This document shows positions 40,406 through 48,770 of a stretch of DNA of 64,000 nucleotides, piece by piece. The notes beneath the pieces were generated by a model that saw only the letters and a list, made by a program, of their open reading frames with translations, was not told the origin of the DNA and searched no databases. The stretch's first letter is position 1. Every line of letters begins with the position of its first letter. The position numbers were made by a program, and so were the translations under genes. This DNA is from Virgibacillus indicus (lineage in GTDB: Bacteria; Bacillota; Bacilli; Bacillales; Amphibacillaceae), in the NCBI RefSeq assembly GCF_002266285.1, contig NZ_NPMS01000001.1, positions 310,001-374,000 of the forward strand, given 5' to 3'.

Positions 40406-41317
40406 ATGAACAAGCATGGCATTCTAATAAAAGAAGGAGACATTTTAAATAATAAATACAAAGTTTTGTCACATATTGCTTCCGGTGGAATGTCTGAAGT
40501 TTATTTAATTGAGGAAATTAATAATCCTGCAAAGAAATGGGCAGCTAAAATAGCCAATATGTCGAGTAAGCTCGCGCCTAAGCTAGTTGATGAAACAAAA
40601 ATCTTAAGTGAACTTGATCATCCCAATTTACCTCATGTTGCAGATTTCTTTTCTTCTGATGATTATTTTTTTCTAGTACTTGAGTATATAGATGGGGTAA
40701 CGTTATCCGAATACTTTGAGCAAAATAATTATGAATTGCCTACAGATATGGTTCTCCAAATAGGTCTCCAGCTGTGTGACCTGCTTCATTATTTACATAA
40801 CAGGGAACCATACCCAATCATTTACCGGGATGTAAAACCGGGAAATATTATGATAATGAATGATAGAACTATAAAATTAATTGATTTTGGTATCGCAAGA
40901 AAGTTTCAGGAAAATCGGATGAAAGACACTGTTCAGATTGGAACGGTCGGATTTGCTGCACCAGAACAATTCGAAAAAAAGCAAACAGACACAAGAACTG
41001 ATTTATTTTCTTTAGGTGCACTGCTTTATTACCTGCTTTCGGAAGGGAAGTATGTATATGTAGCTCAAAAACCAATCAGACATTTTCAAAAAAAGCTTTC
41101 GAAAAGCCTAGAGAACAGTATTGACCAATTAGTTCAATTAGAACCAGAAAACAGGCTTCAGAATGCAGTGGAAGCTAAAGAGCTCTTATTAAAAGCGAGA
41201 GAAGAATATAAAATAAACGATATCAGAAATTGGAATTGGTCAGATATAAGGTACATATCGACCATTTCCGTTTCCGCGATTGTTGTAGGATATGTTATTC
41301 TATCCTTTATTTTTTAG
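40406..41317 (+). CDS. Membrane-anchored Ser/Thr protein kinase
   Basis: The 303-residue Hanks-type kinase has a glycine-rich loop IASGGMSEVYL (24-34), the ATP lysine K48 in WAAKIA, a catalytic loop IYRDVKPGN (Tyr in place of the usual His) near 137-145, a DFG motif near 160 and an APEQ segment. A single membrane helix ends the protein (about 282-303), with no external sensor or PASTA domain. It should be an active kinase tethered on the inner face of the membrane. An upstream PP2C gene and a downstream pseudokinase complete the set. Confidence 0.92.
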   Translation: MNKHGILIKEGDILNNKYKVLSHIASGGMSEVYLIEEINNPAKKWAAKIANMSSKLAPKLVDETKILSELDHPNLPHVADFFSSDDYFFLVLEYIDGVTLSEYFEQNNYELPTDMVLQIGLQLCDLLHYLHNREPYPIIYRDVKPGNIMIMNDRTIKLIDFGIARKFQENRMKDTVQIGTVGFAAPEQFEKKQTDTRTDLFSLGALLYYLLSEGKYVYVAQKPIRHFQKKLSKSLENSIDQLVQLEPENRLQNAVEAKELLLKAREEYKINDIRNWNWSDIRYISTISVSAIVVGYVILSFIF

Positions 41318-41337
41318 TGGTATGAGGAGGCTATTGT

Positions 41338-42720
41338 ATGACAGATAAATATAAACTGCAGCATGGTTTTATCAATGAGAATAATAATTTCGTCAATTAT
41401 GAAATTCCAAAAGAACAAACAGAACTAGTTGATATTGAACAGCTTAATGAATTAAAAAAGAATGATTCATTATTTTTTGAATGTCAGCATTATACGGTTG
41501 AAGAAAAGATGCTGCGGTTTTCTTATAAGAAGCCGGAAGATTTTAAGGCATTAAACAAGTATCCGGAATTAGATACTGCAATGAAGCAAAAAATCGCATC
41601 AAAACTGCTGTCAGTCAAAAAAATTATAGGTACGCAATATACAGCATTGATCCACCCGGATAATATTTATATTAATGAGAATGGAGATGTCAAATTTGCC
41701 CACCGGGGAATTCGGGCAGTCCTGCCTCCAAAAGAATTGACATCGCATCAATTGATTAATGAAATGAAAATAATCTTGCTTTACTTATTTTCATCCTATA
41801 GTTTCGCTGATTTAACTGCAGCAGATTTAGAGAAGCTTGAAGTCAGAGATCCAGGTATAAAGAAGGTCATTGCTGCAGAATCTTTTAAGCAGCTGGAACA
41901 TGCTTTAAAAGAGGTTAAACCAGAGGAAAATCCAAAATACAAAAAACCAGCAGCTGCAATTAAAGAGAAAGTACAGAAACCTCAGCAACGACTATCCTTG
42001 CTGTCTGGTTTATTGTTAGGTATTTTAATTGGAATGATGGCCTTATATTTTATTAAAGTAGTACCGTTAACAGAGGCATCTACCGTTACAGCAAATAACC
42101 AAAGTGAAAAAGAAGAAAAACTAGCTAATGAAAAAGAAGAATTAAAATCCCTGCTCGAGACTAATCGGAAAACGATGCACGGTTACCGTTCAGCATTGGT
42201 TGGAGATACAGAAGAGGCAATTGTCATATTAGAAGGTATTGAAAAGCTTGATGAAAGTGCAAATCGAACTCTGATTGAACAATATATTAAGTTGAATTCG
42301 GTAGACAGTCTAACGAAAGCTGCAAGCCTAAGCGAAGAATATCACTCAAAGATCTTAGAAAAACTTAAGGAGTTAAAAAGCGAAGAGGCAAATCAGGCAA
42401 TATTGGATATGAAATCAGATTTGCCAGAAGTCAAGATTCAGCAAGCATGGTTAAATAGTGATTATAAGAAGGTTACAGAGATATTTAATCAGAATCCTGA
42501 TGTGAACAATGCGAAATATTTAGCAGCAAAAAGCTATATTGAACTGAAAAACCATGAGGAAGCTTTGAAACTTGGAAAAGAGCTCAAGAATAAGGAAATC
42601 GAGATAGATAGTCTGGAATTAAAGAAATCAGAGATTGAAAAAAATAATGATATGGAAAAAGAAGAGAAAGAGGAAGCTATTAAAAAACTGGATGAGGAAA
42701 TCAAAAAATTAAAAGACTAA
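41338..42720 (+). CDS. YukC/EssB-like pseudokinase membrane protein
   Basis: The 460-residue protein has the layout of the type VII secretion component YukC/EssB. An N-terminal cytosolic pseudokinase domain (about 1-200) is followed by one membrane helix (about 219-242) and a helical extracytoplasmic domain (about 270-400) with a charged coiled-coil tail. The segment HPDNIYINENGDVKFAHRGI resembles the YukC segment around APENI and FLHYGV, as recalled. Kinase catalytic residues (HRD, DFG) are missing. In type VII systems this protein bridges secretion ATPase and membrane channel. Here it is the fourth gene of the FHA-phosphatase-kinase group, and no EsxA, YukD or EssC gene lies in the window. 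Confidence 0.8.
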   Translation: MTDKYKLQHGFINENNNFVNYEIPKEQTELVDIEQLNELKKNDSLFFECQHYTVEEKMLRFSYKKPEDFKALNKYPELDTAMKQKIASKLLSVKKIIGTQYTALIHPDNIYINENGDVKFAHRGIRAVLPPKELTSHQLINEMKIILLYLFSSYSFADLTAADLEKLEVRDPGIKKVIAAESFKQLEHALKEVKPEENPKYKKPAAAIKEKVQKPQQRLSLLSGLLLGILIGMMALYFIKVVPLTEASTVTANNQSEKEEKLANEKEELKSLLETNRKTMHGYRSALVGDTEEAIVILEGIEKLDESANRTLIEQYIKLNSVDSLTKAASLSEEYHSKILEKLKELKSEEANQAILDMKSDLPEVKIQQAWLNSDYKKVTEIFNQNPDVNNAKYLAAKSYIELKNHEEALKLGKELKNKEIEIDSLELKKSEIEKNNDMEKEEKEEAIKKLDEEIKKLKD

Positions 42721-42794
42721 TATCAAGATTATAATGTGTTGTATATTGCAGCACATTTTCTGTTATAGTGGTCGAATAAGGAGGCGATCTGTTT

Positions 42795-43046
42795 TTGAGT
42801 GATGTTTTCTCTGTTATATTTGAATTTTTAAGCAATATTTTCACAACAGTAGTTGAGTTTTTACTTACTGCAGCTTTCTGGGCAGTGGATAAATTAAGTG
42901 TGCTGCTGATAAATTTGGGCATAGCTGACAGCAAAACTTCTGCAATAGTCATTTCAATAATTATTGTATTTGTGATCTTTATAATACTATTTGCAATATT
43001 TATCGGATCAGGCCGAAAAACTGGCGGATCAATGTATGATGATTAA
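42795..43046 (+). CDS. Small membrane protein ending the Tad/phospho-signalling train
   Basis: This 83-residue protein from a UUG start with AAGGAGG ten bases upstream has two or three hydrophobic segments (about 5-30 and 48-70) and a short polar tail ending MYDD. I do not recognise a family. The frame continues past its TAA stop for 48 sense codons (see next entry), so it may be a truncated version of a longer protein. It is the last gene before a terminator. Confidence 0.7.
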   Translation: MSDVFSVIFEFLSNIFTTVVEFLLTAAFWAVDKLSVLLINLGIADSKTSAIVISIIIVFVIFIILFAIFIGSGRKTGGSMYDD

Positions 43047-43193
43047 GAAGGACTTGAAGAATTAGCTTCGGACGAAGAAATTACGGGTACTTTAGTATAT
43101 GGCAGCAGTTATTTTGATTTGCTGTACTTAACGTATGAAGCAGAAGCTATTGATATCGAAACTAAGTTTAAAATACCTATTCCAGAAGAATAA
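43047..43193 (+). pseudogene. In-frame 48-codon continuation beyond the TAA of the small membrane protein
   Basis: Directly after the TAA at 43044-43046 the same frame stays open for 48 codons and ends with TAA at 43191-43193. The translation looks like real protein (for example SDEEITGTLVYGSSYFDLLY and a PIPEE end) and has no plausible start codon or ribosome binding site of its own. This fits a C-terminal domain cut off by one nonsense change, a sequencing error or readthrough. Confidence 0.5.
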
Positions 43194-43205
43194 TATTAAA
43201 ACTTG

Positions 43206-43240
43206 CCCAAGGGAATTTTCTTCCTTTGGGTTGTATAATT
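43206..43240 (+). terminator. Terminator-like hairpin at the end of the accessory train
   Basis: CCCAAGGGAA (43206-43215) pairs with TTCCTTTGGG (43221-43230) with one G-T pair. It is followed by TTGTATAATTTG, a modest T-rich tail. The remaining 200 bases before yrrS are AT-rich with a TATAAT near 43413 that may serve yrrS. Confidence 0.65.
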
Positions 43241-43443
43241 TGCGAGTACTATTAATTCAAAGCATAAGAAATTAGATGGATGTATTGTCATTTATTAAGC
43301 GGTAAAATACATTTCTGTGACTATTGTTTTTAACATCTATGGTTAAGGTTTCAAAGATGGACAGTTAGTATTATGCAGCTATTTTTATTTTCATATTCGA
43401 AATATGTTGTTATAATAAGGTAACTGTAGGGAGGGATCACTTT

Positions 43444-44139
43444 ATGAGCGATAATGACAAAAACTCACGCTTGGACAAGTTTGAAAAACGCAGAAAAAAT
43501 ACAAAAAACATTTCAATTTTGCTTATAATTGGTGGTATTCTTATCATCATCTTACTTGGAATTTGGTTATTCGGCGGTGGGAATGATGAGGAAAATGCAA
43601 ATCAGCCGGATGAGGCATCTGAAGACATCGTAATAAATGAGGATAATGAGAATAGTAATACAGAAGAAAATGATTCCAATGCAGATAACGAAAATTCCGA
43701 TACTGATTCCGAAAACACAGAGGAAACCGAAGATGATTCAAATAATGACCAAAAATCGGATGAAGAAAACAACGAGGATAATAATGAAAATGTGGAAACT
43801 GAAGAAGTGGAACCCTCGGATGATAATGTATCAAAAGCTTATACAGGCAATTGGGAACCTATAGGAACAGAACAGGAAGGTCCACATACTACGACATATG
43901 AAGAAGGTACTGCAGACCGTCAAGAATTGAAACAAGCTGCGAGCGTTGCAACTGGAATAGCGGAGAATGACATGATTGAATGGTGGTATGAAAACGGCGG
44001 GGATCAAAAAGTAATTGCAACTGTTTCCAATAATGCCCAAACAGAAATTTACCGCGTTTATTTATCCTGGATTGATGAAAAGGGCTGGCAGCCTACTAAA
44101 GTGGAAGAATTAATCGAAAATGACCGAAAGAACATGTAG
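43444..44139 (+). CDS. yrrS: YrrS family membrane protein (DUF1510)
   Basis: The 231-residue protein has a charged N-terminus (RLDKFEKRRKNTKN), one membrane helix (about 25-43), a very acidic Asn/Asp/Glu linker (about 50-130) and a C-terminal DUF1510 domain (about 137-231, with YTGNWEPIGTEQEGPHTT). In B. subtilis, yrrS follows pbpI; here no penicillin-binding protein gene precedes it. The function is unknown but probably linked to the cell envelope. AGGGAGG precedes the ATG. Confidence 0.88.
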   Translation: MSDNDKNSRLDKFEKRRKNTKNISILLIIGGILIIILLGIWLFGGGNDEENANQPDEASEDIVINEDNENSNTEENDSNADNENSDTDSENTEETEDDSNNDQKSDEENNEDNNENVETEEVEPSDDNVSKAYTGNWEPIGTEQEGPHTTTYEEGTADRQELKQAASVATGIAENDMIEWWYENGGDQKVIATVSNNAQTEIYRVYLSWIDEKGWQPTKVEELIENDRKNM

Positions 44140-44163
44140 GAAATGCTAAATGGAGGTATAGGC

Positions 44164-44853
44164 ATGACGATTGGCATCATCGGAGCAATGGATGAAGAAA
44201 TAGCTTTATTATTAGAAAATATAACTGAAAAAGAAAAGATAACTGTAGCAAATTGTTTATTTGTTAAAGGCAAGCTTTATGATAAAGAGGTTGTTTTATT
44301 AAAATCGGGGATTGGAAAAGTCAATGCAGCGATGGGAGCAGCAATCATGCATGAGAAATTTAATCCCACACATGTGATAAATACTGGATCTGCTGGGGGA
44401 TTCTCGAAAAATCTGGAAATTGGGGATATCGTTATCTCCACACAGGTAGTTCACCATGATGTAGATGTTACAGCATTTAATTATGCCTATGGACAAGTTC
44501 CGGGAATGCCGGCAATGTATCCGGCCGATTCTGATTTAGTATTAAAAGCAGCTGAAGCAGTAAAAAAATTATCGATTAACTATGAAGAGGGATTGATTGC
44601 CACCGGGGATTCATTTATGGAAGAACCGGACCACACAGCTTTTGTCCAAAATAAGTTTCCAGCAATGATTGCTGCTGAAATGGAAGCAGCTGCTATAGCA
44701 CAGGTTTGTTATCAATACAATACACCATTTGTAATTATCCGTGCTTTATCTGATATTGCAGGAAAAAAATCCTCTATTTCATTTGATGCGTTTCTAGAAA
44801 AAGCTGCGAAAAACGCAGCAAATTTAATTATGCTGGTAATCAAAAAATTATAA
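44164..44853 (+). CDS. mtnN: 5'-methylthioadenosine/S-adenosylhomocysteine nucleosidase
   Basis: The 229-residue enzyme cleaves MTA and SAH to adenine and the ribose products, feeding methionine salvage and the activated methyl cycle. The start MTIGIIGAMDEEIALL, the NTGSAGGF phosphate loop and the MEMEAAAIAQ and ALSDIAG segments are typical. The true start is the ATG at 44164 with GGAGG seven bases upstream, rather than the in-frame ATG at 44143. It follows yrrS closely as in B. subtilis. Confidence 0.96.
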   Translation: MTIGIIGAMDEEIALLLENITEKEKITVANCLFVKGKLYDKEVVLLKSGIGKVNAAMGAAIMHEKFNPTHVINTGSAGGFSKNLEIGDIVISTQVVHHDVDVTAFNYAYGQVPGMPAMYPADSDLVLKAAEAVKKLSINYEEGLIATGDSFMEEPDHTAFVQNKFPAMIAAEMEAAAIAQVCYQYNTPFVIIRALSDIAGKKSSISFDAFLEKAAKNAANLIMLVIKKL

Positions 44854-44863
44854 TGAACTGATT

Positions 44864-44915
44864 ACACTCTCCTCCCATTAAATTAATAATAATCAGAAGA
44901 AGGGGAGGTGAGTGT
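44864..44915. repeat. Long inverted repeat between mtnN and sigK
   Basis: ACACTC-T-CCTCCC (44864-44876) faces GGGAGG-T-GAGTGT (44903-44915), a 13-position stem with a single T-T mismatch and a 26-base AT-rich loop. It sits between the convergent ends of mtnN and sigK and may be a terminator without a T run. The right arm by chance includes GGGGAGGTGA, a perfect ribosome-binding-site sequence with no useful ORF after it. Confidence 0.55.
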
Positions 44916-44957
44916 CAGATTTCAAATGAGCATTGATGCGAAAGCGTTTACGCTCAT

Positions 44958-45665
44958 TTATTGTCCGTTCCTCTCTTTACGGTAGTACTCATGAAATACT
45001 TTCATTAATGCTCTTTTTTCAATTCGTGATACATAGCTTCTTGAAATATTCAGCTTTTTGGCAATCTCACGCTGTGTCATTTCCTTATAATTGTTTAAGC
45101 CATAACGGTATACAATTACCTCACGTTCCCGGTTATCAAGTATCGTAAAATAATCCTGCATTTTGGCTATTTCCATATTCAGCTGAATGTATTCAATGAC
45201 ATTTTCGTTCTCTGCCTCCAGTATATCAATTAAACTAATTTCATTACCTTCTTTATCCTGCCCGATTGGATCGTGCAGGGATACATCCTTTTTTACCTTT
45301 TTTAAAGCCCGCAAATGCATCAAAATCTCATTTTCTATACAACGGGCAGCATAGGTTGCAAGCTTTGTTCCTTTATCAACTGAAAAGCTTTCGACACCTT
45401 TAATTAAGCCTATGGTGCCAATGGATATTAAGTCCTCCACATCTTCTCCAGTATTTTCAAACTTTTTAACAATATGTGCCACCAATCTTAAGTTATGTTC
45501 AATCAGCTTATTTCTGGCTTCTTCATTTCCATCTTGCATTTCATTAATGTATTTTGCTTCTTCATCCGGCGGCAGTGGTTGTGGGAAAGCATGGTTTTTA
45601 ACATAAGAAACAAAAAATAAAGCTTCTTTAATCAGAAGTCCAAGCACAGTTAGAATTCCGGACAA
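44958..45665 (-). CDS. sigK: Pro-sigma-K, mother-cell sporulation sigma factor
   Basis: This 235-residue, intact sigma-70 family factor starts with UUG after GAGGAGGTG. It carries the SigK pro-sequence (hydrophobic residues 1-20), with the expected cleavage site between S20 and Y21 ([11 protein letters not shown] follows). Region 2 ([36 protein letters not shown]) and region 4 ([26 protein letters not shown]) are complete. It drives late mother-cell genes after processing by SpoIVFB. The gene is not split by a skin-type element, unlike that of B. subtilis. Confidence 0.97.
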   Translation of the reverse strand: MSGILTVLGLLIKEALFFVSYVKNHAFPQPLPPDEEAKYINEMQDGNEEARNKLIEHNLRLVAHIVKKFENTGEDVEDLISIGTIGLIKGVESFSVDKGTKLATYAARCIENEILMHLRALKKVKKDVSLHDPIGQDKEGNEISLIDILEAENENVIEYIQLNMEIAKMQDYFTILDNREREVIVYRYGLNNYKEMTQREIAKKLNISRSYVSRIEKRALMKVFHEYYRKERNGQ

Positions 45666-45763
45666 GTAAATACACCTCCTCTGGATGCTGCACTAGGCTT
45701 TTGCCTATATATAACATCTTTATGAGGCTGTTAATGGTTTCGTGTCTGTCCGTATAAATATAA

Positions 45764-45797
45764 AAGAAAAAAAGGAAGTCCTATTTTAAGAACTTCC
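45764..45797 (-). terminator. Terminator of the Mrp operon
   Basis: On the reverse strand GGAAGT pairs with ACTTCC (45774-45779 with 45792-45797), followed by a run of seven T (A run at 45764-45773 on the forward strand). Confidence 0.8.
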
Positions 45798-45808
45798 CTT
45801 CAAAAGAT

Positions 45809-46195
45809 TTACATATTATCTTGCTGATATTTTTTTATTGCATCTTCATAAGCATCCTGCCTGTTTTTCAGATATGGCTTTACCCCGTTTTTGTGTGCAG
45901 CCCTTGATATCATATGGGCTGAGACAGGAGCAGTTAATAGAATAAACACGATTGCCAATAGCAATTTTCCACTTACAATCGAATGTGCCACATAGAGATA
46001 AAGAAAAGAACCAATTAATATGCAGGCGATGCCAAGTGTGGAGGCTTTTGTTGCGGCATGCAGTCTCGTATAAACGTCCGGGAAACGAACGATTCCAATG
46101 GATGCAGAAAGAATAAAAAATGTGCCAACTAGTAAAAAGAGTATTGTTAATATATTGATAATAATCTCAGTCCAAGTCTCTATCAATGATAACAC
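45809..46195 (-). CDS. mrpG: Na+(K+)/H+ antiporter subunit G (MrpG/MnhG)
   Basis: The 128-residue protein has three membrane helices and the PhaG/MnhG family pattern GIVRFPDVYTRLHAATKAST. It is the last gene of the Mrp operon and overlaps mrpF by 29 bases from the GTG used here. A TTG at 46186 with AAAGGGTG upstream is an equally good start. Confidence 0.92.
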   Translation of the reverse strand: MLSLIETWTEIIINILTILFLLVGTFFILSASIGIVRFPDVYTRLHAATKASTLGIACILIGSFLYLYVAHSIVSGKLLLAIVFILLTAPVSAHMISRAAHKNGVKPYLKNRQDAYEDAIKKYQQDNM

Positions 46196-46478
46196 CCTTT
46201 TCCAGATATTTTGCTATGGCAAGAGTACCAAGAAATCCTAATATCCCAATCAACAAAACAACATCATTTAATTTGGTGGTTTCCAGAAAAATAGCCAGTA
46301 TCCCAGCTATACCCATCAGATTAATTCCGATTGTATCCAGGGACACTGCACGATCAGGCTGTGTAGGACCTTTAATAATCTGATAGAGCAATAAAGCTAA
46401 CGATAATGAAATTCCGGCAGAGCAAATAATCAGGGTGATGCCAAGAAAACTATCTGTAAACTTTAGTAAATCTGTCAT
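46167..46478 (-). CDS. mrpF: Na+(K+)/H+ antiporter subunit F (MrpF/MnhF)
   Basis: The 103-residue small subunit has three membrane helices and the conserved GPTQPDRAVSLDTI motif of MrpF. It overlaps mrpE by four bases and mrpG by 29 bases. Like other Mrp subunits it is part of a single hetero-oligomeric complex in the membrane. Confidence 0.93.
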   Translation of the reverse strand: MTDLLKFTDSFLGITLIICSAGISLSLALLLYQIIKGPTQPDRAVSLDTIGINLMGIAGILAIFLETTKLNDVVLLIGILGFLGTLAIAKYLEKGVIIDRDLD

Positions 46479-46951
46479 CTTGTCACCTCCATAATTGCTT
46501 TTTCAAATGTATCCTTAATTGAACTGATAGATTCTTCTACCGTATCGATATTCATCGCATGGATATATAAATGTGTGTTGTCATCAGAAACTGCGACAGA
46601 CAAAGTACCAGGTGTTAATGTAATTAAATTGGCCAGCATTGTTATTTCCCAGTTGCTCTTTACTTCAATTGGCAATTCAAATATTCCTGGTTCTACATCA
46701 AGTTTAGGCGTGTAAACCAGCTTCACGATGTCGATATTGGAAGATATCAGCTCTTTAATAAACAGCAGGATCAGGCTAATGATCTTAAAAACCCTTTTTA
46801 AATAAAATGTATCCGGAATAAATCTGTTTAGCAGGAGTAATAGAAGAATACCCAATAGGTATCCGCCTATGAAGCTTGATGCAGAATAAGATTCACTCAG
46901 AAACATCCACATAAATGCAATAATTAAATTTATAACTATCTGAAAGGCCAT
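46475..46951 (-). CDS. mrpE: Na+(K+)/H+ antiporter subunit E (MrpE/MnhE)
   Basis: The 158-residue protein has two or three N-terminal membrane helices and a cytosolic C-terminal domain with the family motif NLITLTPGTLSVAV. It starts six bases after the mrpD stop. Confidence 0.94.
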   Translation of the reverse strand: MAFQIVINLIIAFMWMFLSESYSASSFIGGYLLGILLLLLLNRFIPDTFYLKRVFKIISLILLFIKELISSNIDIVKLVYTPKLDVEPGIFELPIEVKSNWEITMLANLITLTPGTLSVAVSDDNTHLYIHAMNIDTVEESISSIKDTFEKAIMEVTR

Positions 46952-46957
46952 AATCGA

Positions 46958-48439
46958 TTACTCCTTTAATACAGAATCAATATAAATTTCTGGATCCAAA
47001 AGGTAAGCAGCAATAGAATCAACAATTGGATAAAAGTATTCTGCGCCGACTCCCAATGCTACTGAAAATGCAAGTAAGAAAACAATTGGTGCAATCATTC
47101 CTTTTACAGGCTTTTTCTTAAAATCACCCATTGCATCTTTGTCTCCCCAAAAGCCTTTAATGAAAATTTTCATAATAGAATAGAGGATTAATAAACTTGT
47201 TAGCAGGCCAATAATGACTATTGCAATTTCGCCTTCTTTAAATGCACCTTGCAGCAGCAGCAATTTACCTATAAATCCACTGAATGGCGGGATTCCTGCC
47301 AGAACAAAGGCAGCAACAAATAATAGCCAGCCAAGAAATGGATAGTAGTTAATTAAACCACCCATTTTTCTAAGGTCAGAAGTTCCAGCTATGTATGCTA
47401 TAACCCCAACTATTAAAAATAATGCCGCTTTTATTATCATATCGTGAATCAGATAATAGACAGAACCACCTAAACTTTCCTGGTTTAACACACCAATTCC
47501 CAGGATGATAAAACCGATTGCAGGGATAATATTATACGCAATAATCAGTTTTATATTATTTGTCGATAATGCGCCAATAACTCCAAATATCATGGACAGA
47601 CCGGCAATCCAAATAAATGTTTCATGTGTCAGTTCTAATTTGTAAACGAATATGAGAGAAAAGACTCTTAAGATGGAATAAATACCAACTTTTGTCAATA
47701 ATGCTCCAAATAGTGCAGAAATGACCGGATTTGGAACAACATAAGATTTTGGCAGCCAATAATAGAGCGGGAATAAAGCTGCTTTTGTTGCAAAGACGAA
47801 AAACAAGAGAACTCCGATAGCAGTTAAGACACCTTGCTGTTCTACTTCCTGTACGCGCTGTGCGATATGTGCCATGTTAACCGTTCCGACAACAGCATAG
47901 AGAAACGCAATTGCTGTAACAAACAGCATGGAAGAGAAAACGTTAATCAGTAAATATTTTAGCGATTCCCTTAACTGAACTTTATCCCCGCCTAGAACAA
48001 TTAATCCATAAGAAGCCATCAAAAGTACTTCAAAGAATACAAAGAGGTTAAATAAATCTCCTGTAACGAAAGCTCCGGATACTCCTGAGATAAGAAAGAA
48101 GAAAAGTGGATAGAAGTAAAATTTTTCCTTTCTTTCTAAACCAGCATTTGGTGCATAAAAAGCACATGCTGCTGCAATCAAATTGGTTGTTAAAACCAGA
48201 ATAGCTGCTAAAGAATCAACTACGAGAATGATTCCATAGGGTGCTGCCCAATCTCCTGTTTCAAGTATAATGGATCCATTCTCCAGAACATACCAATTGA
48301 TGTAAAGGGCTACGCTTAAGTTTATCAATGAAAATAACTTTGCTAATCCACGGGAAATATTAACTTTTGAATTAAAGAATACCAGGATAATAGCTGATAT
48401 TAATGGAATGATGATTGGTAATACTGCTAAATTACTCAT
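46958..48439 (-). CDS. mrpD: Na+(K+)/H+ antiporter subunit D (MrpD/MnhD)
   Basis: The 493-residue multi-spanning protein is homologous to the NuoM/NuoN proton-pumping subunits of complex I. Charged residues in membrane segments (FFEVLLMASYGL, ATKAALFPLYYWLP) are retained and are needed for ion translocation. It overlaps mrpC by eight bases. Confidence 0.96.
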   Translation of the reverse strand: MSNLAVLPIIIPLISAIILVFFNSKVNISRGLAKLFSLINLSVALYINWYVLENGSIILETGDWAAPYGIILVVDSLAAILVLTTNLIAAACAFYAPNAGLERKEKFYFYPLFFFLISGVSGAFVTGDLFNLFVFFEVLLMASYGLIVLGGDKVQLRESLKYLLINVFSSMLFVTAIAFLYAVVGTVNMAHIAQRVQEVEQQGVLTAIGVLLFFVFATKAALFPLYYWLPKSYVVPNPVISALFGALLTKVGIYSILRVFSLIFVYKLELTHETFIWIAGLSMIFGVIGALSTNNIKLIIAYNIIPAIGFIILGIGVLNQESLGGSVYYLIHDMIIKAALFLIVGVIAYIAGTSDLRKMGGLINYYPFLGWLLFVAAFVLAGIPPFSGFIGKLLLLQGAFKEGEIAIVIIGLLTSLLILYSIMKIFIKGFWGDKDAMGDFKKKPVKGMIAPIVFLLAFSVALGVGAEYFYPIVDSIAAYLLDPEIYIDSVLKE

Positions 48440-48770
48440 TTTCGCTACCCCTTAATTGTTCCATATTATCTGTATTGTTTTCTTGAGTTGTTCTGTAGGC
48501 CAATACCAAAAGAAGACTGGTCACTCCAAAACTGATAACAATAGATGTCAGGATTAATGCCTGTGGCAGTGGATCCGTATAATCTGAAATTCCATCAGTT
48601 AGTACAGGGGGCTGGCCGGTTTTGAGTTTTCCCATAGTAAAAATAAACAGATGTGCTCCATGCGATAATAATGTAGTTCCAATTACAATCCTTAGTAATT
48701 GTTTTTGTAAAATGTTATAAATCGCTGCAGCAAATAATACGCCCGATAGGATGGATATAATTATTTCCAT
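48432..48770 (-). CDS. mrpC: Na+(K+)/H+ antiporter subunit C (MrpC/MnhC)
   Basis: The 112-residue NuoK-like protein has three membrane helices and the motif DPLPQALILTSIVISFG. Its ATG directly follows the mrpA stop without a single base between them, in the place where mrpB would normally lie. Confidence 0.95.
   Translation of the reverse strand: MEIIISILSGVLFAAAIYNILQKQLLRIVIGTTLLSHGAHLFIFTMGKLKTGQPPVLTDGISDYTDPLPQALILTSIVISFGVTSLLLVLAYRTTQENNTDNMEQLRGSENE

Noticed and set aside
28060..43443. Prophage or integrative element carrying the Tad locus
   Set aside because: No integrase, phage structural gene, tRNA target or attachment repeat was seen at either border.
44904..44990. Start of a small gene after the strong GGAGGTGA sequence near 44904
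   Set aside because: Frames from GTG 44912 and ATG 44926 end after 5 and 19 codons and overlap the sigK 3' end in antisense; kept only as a low-interest finding.
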